Part shown: positions 5,586 through 10,014 of the stretch, one piece after another
How positions within the stretch are numbered: position 1 is the stretch's first letter
Layout of the letters: each line of letters opens with the position of its first letter
Assembly: GCA_049515555.1 (NCBI GenBank)
Contig: JBEKTY010000234.1
Location: forward strand, 1-10,014
DNA: 10,014 bases
Source: JBEKTY01 sp049515555
GTDB lineage: Bacteria > Planctomycetota > Planctomycetia > Pirellulales > Thermoguttaceae
Reading direction: 5' to 3'
The notes under the pieces: generated by a model
What the model was told of the DNA's origin: nothing
Database searches by the model: none
The model's input: only the letters and a program-made list of their open reading frames with translations
Position numbers and translations under genes: made by a program

Positions 5586-6371
5586 ATGCCTACCGACCCT
5601 TGTCCCACAGCCGGCCCCGGCCCGCTTAGCGGTCAATGCGTGTTGGTCACGCGGCCCGAGGAGCAATCTCAGGAGCTGCGGGACCGATTGCTCGCCGAGG
5701 GGGCCGAGGTCCTGGTGCAGCCGGCGGTGACGGTGAGTGATCCGGCCGATTGGGCGGCGGTCGATGCGGCCTTGGCCCGTCTGGCCAGCTATGATTGGCT
5801 GGTCTTTTCCAGCAGCAACGGGGTTCGGCATTTGCTCGCGCGGCTGGCGGGGCTGGGCCGCGGGGCGGAAGCGCTAAGGGGCCTGCGCTTGGCGGCCATC
5901 GGGCCGGGCACCGCCGCCGAGCTGGCCCGGCATGGCCTGCGGGCCGACCTGGTCCCGCCCGAGTATCGCGCGGAAGCGCTGGTCGCCGCCCTGGCCCCGG
6001 CGGCCGCCGGAGTGCGGTTCCTGCTGGCCCGCGCCAGTCGCGGCCGGCAGGTGCTGCCCGACGGGCTGACCGCCGCCGGCGGACTGGTCGACCAGATCGT
6101 GGTCTATGCCACGCACGACGTGGAGCGGGCCGACCCGCCCGTGGCCGCCGCCCTGGCCGCCGGCCACGTGGATTGGGTCACCGTCACCAGCTCGGCCATC
6201 GCCCGGGCCGTCGCGGGGCTGCTGGGCGGCCACCTACGGCAGGCCAAGCTCGCCAGCATCAGCCCGATCACCTCCGAGACGCTCCGCGAGCTGGGCTACC
6301 AGCCGGCCGCCGAGGCCCGGGAGTACACCATGGCGGGCCTCGTTGCGGCAATCGTCGCGAACTTAGGTTAG
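5586..6371 (+). CDS. hemD: Uroporphyrinogen-III synthase
   Basis: A 261-residue cytoplasmic enzyme that cyclises hydroxymethylbilane with inversion of ring D to give uroporphyrinogen III, the branch point to haem, sirohaem and cobalamin. The family is poorly conserved in sequence, but the two-lobe pattern is clear: VLVTRP at 19-24, DWLVFSSSNGV at 70-80, LAAIGPGTAAEL at 102-113, then VVYATHDVE at 172-180, DWVTVTSSAIARAV at 196-209, ASISPITSETLRELG at 223-237 and YTMAGLVAAI at 247-256. The length is normal (about 250-270). The ATG at 5586 follows GAGG with a 5-nt gap; the reading frame is open upstream to 5382, but that part crosses the palindrome and lacks family similarity. A TACAAT at 5392-5397 could be its -10. 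No hemC or hemB is adjacent, so this hem gene stands alone. Confidence 0.92.
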   Translation: MPTDPCPTAGPGPLSGQCVLVTRPEEQSQELRDRLLAEGAEVLVQPAVTVSDPADWAAVDAALARLASYDWLVFSSSNGVRHLLARLAGLGRGAEALRGLRLAAIGPGTAAELARHGLRADLVPPEYRAEALVAALAPAAAGVRFLLARASRGRQVLPDGLTAAGGLVDQIVVYATHDVERADPPVAAALAAGHVDWVTVTSSAIARAVAGLLGGHLRQAKLASISPITSETLRELGYQPAAEAREYTMAGLVAAIVANLG

Positions 6372-6394
6372 CAGTTAGAAGTCAAGACCCAAGA

Positions 6395-6463
<69 letters not shown>

Positions 6464-6475
6464 AATGCCGAGGAC

Positions 6476-7462
6476 CTACCCGGGTTTACGGGCCTCGACC
6501 ACCGAGTTCATCGCCGCGTCGCGGATGAGCAATTGGGGCGGGCAGAAGCCGGCGGCGGCCAGGTCCTCGGCGAACTCGGCCAGCGTGAACGTGCCGCCGC
6601 TATCGGTGTTGACGAGCATGTTGACGGCGAACAGGGCCCCTTCCACCGGCTGCACGCGATCGGGCTCCATCACTACGTCGCGGATCAGCAGGCGTCCGCC
6701 GGGCGTCAGGGCCGCAAGGATCTTCTTGAACAGGGCTCGATTGTGCTCGCGCGAGTGCTGATGCACGATGGCGCTGAGCCAGACCAGGTCGGCCCCGCCG
6801 GGCAGGTCGTCGTGGTAGAAGTCGCCGGCGGCCAAGGCGACGCGATCCAGCATGCCGGCCTGGGTGATGCGCGCTCGGGCCTGCGGGATGGCATCGGCGA
6901 GATCGAAGATCGTGGCCCGTGAGCCGCTGACGGCCCGCAGGAAGGCCAGGGTCCACGTGCCCGAGGCCCCGCCTACGTCCAGCAGATGGCGGAAGCGGGG
7001 CGGACCGAGCCGGGCCACCAGGGCGTCGGCTACGGGCGCCGATATGCTGTGCATGGCCCCCAGGAACGCCGCCCGGTCGGCCTCCGCACCGCGGATGCTG
7101 GCTTCCCGCCGGGCGGGCTGGCCCGTCTGCACCACCGGCGCCAACTGCGACCACGTCCGCACCAGGTTCATCTGGTGCAGCAGCATGGGCAGCAGGCTGT
7201 CGGGCGAATCGGCAACCAGCCAGGGCCGCAAGGCCGCCGGAGTCTGGTAGCACGAGCCCTGCTTGTCGAGCAATCCGAGCGCCGCCAGGGCGTCGGCCAA
7301 CACGGTGGTGGCCCGCAGATCGGTCGTAAGCCGCTGGGCCAATTGGCCGGCCGACAGGGCCTCGTCGGCCAGGGCCGAGAACAGGTCCAGCTCGGCGGCG
7401 GCGCCCAGTACGCAGGCGGCCCGGTGCCCGCCGGCCAGTTGCAGGATTTCCATGCGATCCAT
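6476..7462 (-). CDS. SAM-dependent O-methyltransferase (acetylserotonin/plant-OMT-like family)
   Basis: A 328-residue class I methyltransferase of the family-2 O-methyltransferases, which move a methyl group from S-adenosylmethionine to a hydroxyl of a small, often aromatic or polyketide, substrate. Residues 15-85 form the usual N-terminal winged-helix dimerisation domain (LGAAAELDLFSAL, SAGQLAQRL, LADALAALGLL). The Rossmann domain follows: motif I LLDVGGASGTW at 160-170, acidic Asp187 after strand 2 (ATIFDL), AGDFYHDDLP at 212-221, and VHQHS at 233-237, where His234 sits where the family's catalytic base normally lies. TPGGRLLIRD at 253-262 is the post-core strand. The length is typical. The ATG at 7462 has only a weak binding site (GAAAG), and an in-frame ATG at 7453 is an alternative. 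It is downstream of the transglutaminase gene on the same strand, but 88 nt of repeats separate them. The substrate cannot be told. Confidence 0.88.
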   Translation of the reverse strand: MDRMEILQLAGGHRAACVLGAAAELDLFSALADEALSAGQLAQRLTTDLRATTVLADALAALGLLDKQGSCYQTPAALRPWLVADSPDSLLPMLLHQMNLVRTWSQLAPVVQTGQPARREASIRGAEADRAAFLGAMHSISAPVADALVARLGPPRFRHLLDVGGASGTWTLAFLRAVSGSRATIFDLADAIPQARARITQAGMLDRVALAAGDFYHDDLPGGADLVWLSAIVHQHSREHNRALFKKILAALTPGGRLLIRDVVMEPDRVQPVEGALFAVNMLVNTDSGGTFTLAEFAEDLAAAGFCPPQLLIRDAAMNSVVEARKPG

Positions 7463-7466
7463 GAGC

Positions 7467-7546
7467 TTTCAGCGGTCAGCGATCAGCGATCAGCGGCCAA
7501 CAGCGGATGCTCATGGCTGATAGCTGACGGCTGACCGCTGACCGCT
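7467..7546. repeat. Inverted pair of heptamer tandem arrays
   Basis: Left array (7467-7495): about four head-to-tail units of the form GGTCAGC or GATCAGC. Right array (7515-7546): four to five units in inverted form (GCTGATA, GCTGACG, GCTGACC, GCTGACC). The two arrays can fold into one long imperfect stem across the centre. They fill nearly all of the 88-nt gap between the transglutaminase stop and the methyltransferase start, so any readthrough transcript would carry the fold. The layout resembles short tandemly repeated heptamers described in cyanobacteria; here it is independent of any CRISPR (the units are too short and have no spacers). Confidence 0.75.
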
Positions 7547-7550
7547 CTCC

Positions 7551-8732
7551 TCACTGGCCGATCATTTTCAGTTCCAATTTCGCGCCGGGGGTGTTCGGCA
7601 GACCGCTCAAGGTCGTCTCGAGGAAGCGTTGCCGCACCCGGCTGGTGCCCCTGGGTGACGGCACGAGCACATTGTCGCCTTTTTGCAGGATGACCGCCCC
7701 GCGGCTTCCGATGCGCGGTTGGAGCTGCGCCGTAGCCGAGGCGTCGGCGGCGATCCACGCCGGGTGGCCCTCTCCGTCGAGCAGGCAGAACTCGTAGTAG
7801 CAGTGCTCGTAACTGGCCGACGAGGCGACGCGAACCAGGCGGGCGGGGATCTTTGCCGCCCGCAGCAGGCCCACCGCCGCCGAGTTCTTCCCGGTGCACA
7901 CCCCGGAACGCTTCTTGATCGTCTCCAGCACGCCTTGCCGGCCAACCTCGCTGAGCTCGCGGGGGTCGGCGGGCAGCTCGAACTTGATGTTCTCGTAAAC
8001 CCAAGCGTGGATGGCCTTGATCTTCTCCAGGGCCGTCTTCTGGTCGGCGGTGATCTCGGCGGCCAGGCGGGTAACCTCGGCCCGATTGCTTTCTATGAGC
8101 GGGCTGGGCGCCAGAAACGGGGCCAGCTTGCGGTCCAGGCGGGCCGGATCGGGCGCCGTGTACTCCGCCAGATCGGCCGGCAGCGGCGCCGCCGGCAGCA
8201 CGGCGACCTCGAAAGTGACGGCCACCCGAACCTGCTTCCCCGCGGCCAGCGACGACAAGGAGATGGCCATTTGCCGCGTCCCGCCCTCGAGGGTCCGATA
8301 GCGCACGCTGGCCCCGGGCGGGATGTCTTCGGCCACCACGCGGACCTGCTGCTCGCCCGGCAGGTTGTCGGGCACGGCCATCGTGCCGACGATTGCGTGG
8401 AACGAGCCGCCTACGGCCCGGATGACCATCCCCCGCTGGCAACGCAACTTCCCCTGGTCATCGGCGACGGCCGGTGGCTCGACCGGCTGCGGGGATGAGG
8501 GCGGCGGCACGCTGGGGGCGTGGGGCGTGCCTTCGGCGGCCCCTGCCGCGGGCTCGGCAGGAGATGGGTCAGATTTGGGCGCAGCACCCGCCGGGCCGCC
8601 AGGCGGCAACGCGGGTTTGCCGGTTTGCCCCGCCTTGGTCTTGGCCGGCTCGGTATCGCTGAACTGCCCCAGGCCCGGCCGGGCGGCACATAGTCCCAGT
8701 ATTGCCACCAACAGGCAACCGCAACGTCGCAT
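7551..8732 (-). CDS. Exported transglutaminase-like protein with intact catalytic triad
   Basis: A 393-residue protein. The first 22 residues are a signal peptide, likely cut before QFSD; there is no proper lipobox. Residues 28-92 are a Pro/Ala-rich, probably disordered linker. An all-beta region (about 98-180) precedes a helical stretch and the transglutaminase-like core (about 230-335): IHAWVYENIKF at 241-251, SGVCTGKNSAAVGLLRAAKIPARLV at 276-300 with nucleophile Cys279, then YEHCYYEF with His310 and AWIAAD with Asp330. These complete the Cys-His-Asp triad of the transglutaminase/peptidase-like superfamily, so it could act as a protease, amidase or crosslinking enzyme in the periplasm. The C-terminal tail (QKGDN...RQRFL...LSG) is shared with the divergent neighbour at 8856. 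The ATG start is preceded by GGGAGG with a 6-nt gap. The substrate is unknown. Confidence 0.87.
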   Translation of the reverse strand: MRRCGCLLVAILGLCAARPGLGQFSDTEPAKTKAGQTGKPALPPGGPAGAAPKSDPSPAEPAAGAAEGTPHAPSVPPPSSPQPVEPPAVADDQGKLRCQRGMVIRAVGGSFHAIVGTMAVPDNLPGEQQVRVVAEDIPPGASVRYRTLEGGTRQMAISLSSLAAGKQVRVAVTFEVAVLPAAPLPADLAEYTAPDPARLDRKLAPFLAPSPLIESNRAEVTRLAAEITADQKTALEKIKAIHAWVYENIKFELPADPRELSEVGRQGVLETIKKRSGVCTGKNSAAVGLLRAAKIPARLVRVASSASYEHCYYEFCLLDGEGHPAWIAADASATAQLQPRIGSRGAVILQKGDNVLVPSPRGTSRVRQRFLETTLSGLPNTPGAKLELKMIGQ

Positions 8733-8855
8733 CAGGATCCTCCCTTCGTTATTCTACCACAAAGGGCGGAAATGACGGTTATTTGGGTCCCATCATGCGG
8801 GAAATCGCAACGTACAGTAGTAGAAAGGGGCGTTAGAAGAGGCAAAGGTGCATCC
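8733..8855. promoter_or_regulatory. Shared divergent control region of the transglutaminase-fold pair
   Basis: These 123 nt must contain the promoters of both divergent genes. On the minus strand there is a -10-like TAGAAT (8756-8751), with GGGAGG (8744-8739) as binding site for the 7551-8732 gene. On the plus strand, AAAGGTG at 8844-8850 serves the gene starting at 8856, and TACAGT at 8813-8818 is a weak -10 candidate. No clear -35 hexamers or operator palindromes are visible. Head-to-head placement would allow joint regulation. Confidence 0.4.
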
Positions 8856-9833
8856 ATGACACGTTCCATGTTCTCGGCGGCGGTGGTTCTGGCGGCAGGG
8901 ATGTTTCTGGCGGTTTGTGCGGCGCCCGCCGTGGCCCAATTCAAGGATGGCGAGGTAGGCGGGGCCAAGCTGGGCGTCGCCCAGGCGCACAAGTGGCAGG
9001 TGGGCGTCAAGGTCGCCGCCGTGGGCGGGCCCTGCAAGGGCATCGTGGGCTACGTCCCCGTCCCCACCGAGTGGCCGGAACAGACGGTCAAGGTCGCCGC
9101 GCAGGAGGTCTCGCCCGGCGTGAAGATCAGCTACCAAACCCTGGACGAAGGGGTGCGGATCATGGTCGTCCACATCCCGCTGATCCAGACCAACGAGGAA
9201 CTCAAGGCGCTAATGACCTTCGAGGTGACGCGGAGCATGCAGTTGCCGCCGCCGGACCCCGCCGCTTTCGTCCTGCCCGAAGGCAAGCAACTGGGCGCGG
9301 AGATCCGCCGCTACCTGGGCGCGAGCCCCAAGATCGAGATCGGCGACCCGAAGATTCGCAAGGCGGCCAAGGAGGTGGGGGCCAGCCAGGAGAAGGCGTG
9401 GCAGCGGGTGGAAGCCCTCTACGATTGGGTCCGCCAGCAGGTGAAGTACAAGACCGGCGATCCGCTACGGGGCGCGGCGGGGGCGCTGAAGGAGGGCGTG
9501 GGCGGCCACGACGACATGACCTCGCTGTTCGTGGCCGTGTGCCGGGCCGCCGGCATCCCCGCCCGCACGGTCTGGGTCCCCGAATTCTCCTATGCCGAGT
9601 TCTACCTGGTGGACAAGAAAGGCGAGGGGCACTGGATTCCCTGCGCGCCGGCCGGCACGCGGACCTTCGGCGAGATGCCCGATACCAAGCCCATCCTGAT
9701 GAAAGGCGACAACTTCCGCCCGCCCTACAACAACCGCGAGCGGCAGCGGTTCCTCAAGGAATTCTTGACCGGCACCCCGGCGCGCAACGGCGGCCAGCCG
9801 CGCGTGCAGTTCGTGCGGCAGATGGTGAACTAG
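8856..9833 (+). CDS. Exported transglutaminase-fold protein lacking the catalytic triad
   Basis: A 325-residue paralogue of the divergent neighbour. The signal peptide is about residues 1-27 (AVA before QFKD), giving nearly the same mature start as the partner (QFSD). The beta region at 50-125 and the core at about 175-270 align throughout: LYDWVRQQVKY at 188-198, HDDMTSLFVAVCRAAGIPARTVW at 218-240, FSYAEFYLVD at 244-253 and GEGHWIPCA at 256-264. At the Cys, His and Asp positions there are His218, Phe244 and Ala264. The C-terminal block MKGDN...RQRFLKEFLTG (282-306) matches the partner. I recall planctomycete proteins with this GHDDMT-type core, so the loss is probably an old conserved trait and not decay. 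It may be a binding or regulatory protein. The ATG at 8856 follows AAAGGTG and leads directly into the signal peptide; the frame is open back to 8772 but that part is unlike a signal. Confidence 0.85.
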   Translation: MTRSMFSAAVVLAAGMFLAVCAAPAVAQFKDGEVGGAKLGVAQAHKWQVGVKVAAVGGPCKGIVGYVPVPTEWPEQTVKVAAQEVSPGVKISYQTLDEGVRIMVVHIPLIQTNEELKALMTFEVTRSMQLPPPDPAAFVLPEGKQLGAEIRRYLGASPKIEIGDPKIRKAAKEVGASQEKAWQRVEALYDWVRQQVKYKTGDPLRGAAGALKEGVGGHDDMTSLFVAVCRAAGIPARTVWVPEFSYAEFYLVDKKGEGHWIPCAPAGTRTFGEMPDTKPILMKGDNFRPPYNNRERQRFLKEFLTGTPARNGGQPRVQFVRQMVN

Positions 9834-10014
9834 GGCAGCGGTACGTGCGACGGGAGCCTCCGGTCCCCTCTCCTTCCGGGAGAGGGCTAGGGTGGTCTGA
9901 TTAAACGCCTAAGTTACTGTGGCCAATTGTGTTGCGCTTCGGAATTCCTTGTACGTGGCGAGTCGCTTGGAGATTAGGGTAACCCCCAGGTTCTCGCGAG
10001 TCCATTGTTGCACG
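9834..10014. other. Intergenic end of window
   Basis: No gene is convincingly visible. After the hairpin at 9866-9886 the base composition drops. On the minus strand a frame of 34 codons runs from the window edge to a TAG at 9911-9909 and could be the end of a gene starting beyond the window, but an open run of this length is easily due to chance. Confidence 0.4.
9866..9886. terminator. Hairpin after the transglutaminase-fold gene
   Basis: CCCTCTCC (9866-9873) pairs with GGAGAGGG (9879-9886) around a short loop, 33 nt past the stop at 9833. No U-tract follows, so it is either a factor-dependent end or another dispersed hairpin; the CCCCTCTCC...GGGAGAGGG form is widespread in high-GC genomes. 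Confidence 0.45.

Noticed and set aside
7467..7546. CRISPR array
   Set aside because: The units are 7 nt, contiguous and without spacers, and no cas genes are present.
7483..8442. 319-codon minus-strand frame overlapping the transglutaminase gene
   Set aside because: It is an Arg/Gly-rich out-of-frame shadow that also translates the heptamer repeats.

Overview
The window looks like chromosomal DNA of a high-GC bacterium, most likely a planctomycete (Pirellulales-like). The evidence is a secreted ceramidase-like hydrolase, a pair of exported transglutaminase-fold proteins of a type I associate with that phylum, generous intergenic spacing, and several families of intergenic palindromes. The phylum call rests on recall and style, not on a marker gene.

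Layout from left to right. (1) 84-1463, +: exported neutral ceramidase-like hydrolase with the likely zinc ligands in place. (2) 1464-3494: an accessory-looking island of visibly lower GC. It holds a TATAAT-type promoter, two tightly coupled genes of the dCTP deaminase/dUTPase fold (1915-2502 and 2513-3049, +), a minus-strand segment resembling the 3' end of a group II intron, and copies of palindromic elements with GGGGACAG ends on both sides. (3) 3495-5303, -: acetolactate synthase large subunit (ilvB). (4) 5586-6371, +: uroporphyrinogen-III synthase (hemD), divergent from ilvB across a spacer with an 83-nt imperfect palindrome. (5) 6476-7462, -: SAM-dependent O-methyltransferase, convergent with hemD across a 65-nt near-perfect hairpin. 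(6) 7551-8732, -, and 8856-9833, +: divergent paralogues with a transglutaminase fold, one with an intact Cys-His-Asp triad and one that has lost all three residues. (7) 9834-10014: non-coding, with a small hairpin.

The flanking genes are ordinary metabolism (branched-chain amino acids, tetrapyrroles) and exported proteins and do not form one pathway. The part most likely to be a distinct system is the two-gene dCTP-deaminase-fold module. Its first product has lost the catalytic glutamate and carries a C-terminal transmembrane tail. Its second product is soluble and keeps the catalytic glutamate and arginine. A membrane-tethered pseudo-subunit paired with an active-looking subunit, in a low-GC segment bracketed by repeats, suggests a nucleotide-sensing or nucleotide-depleting module, possibly for defence. 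That role is inference.
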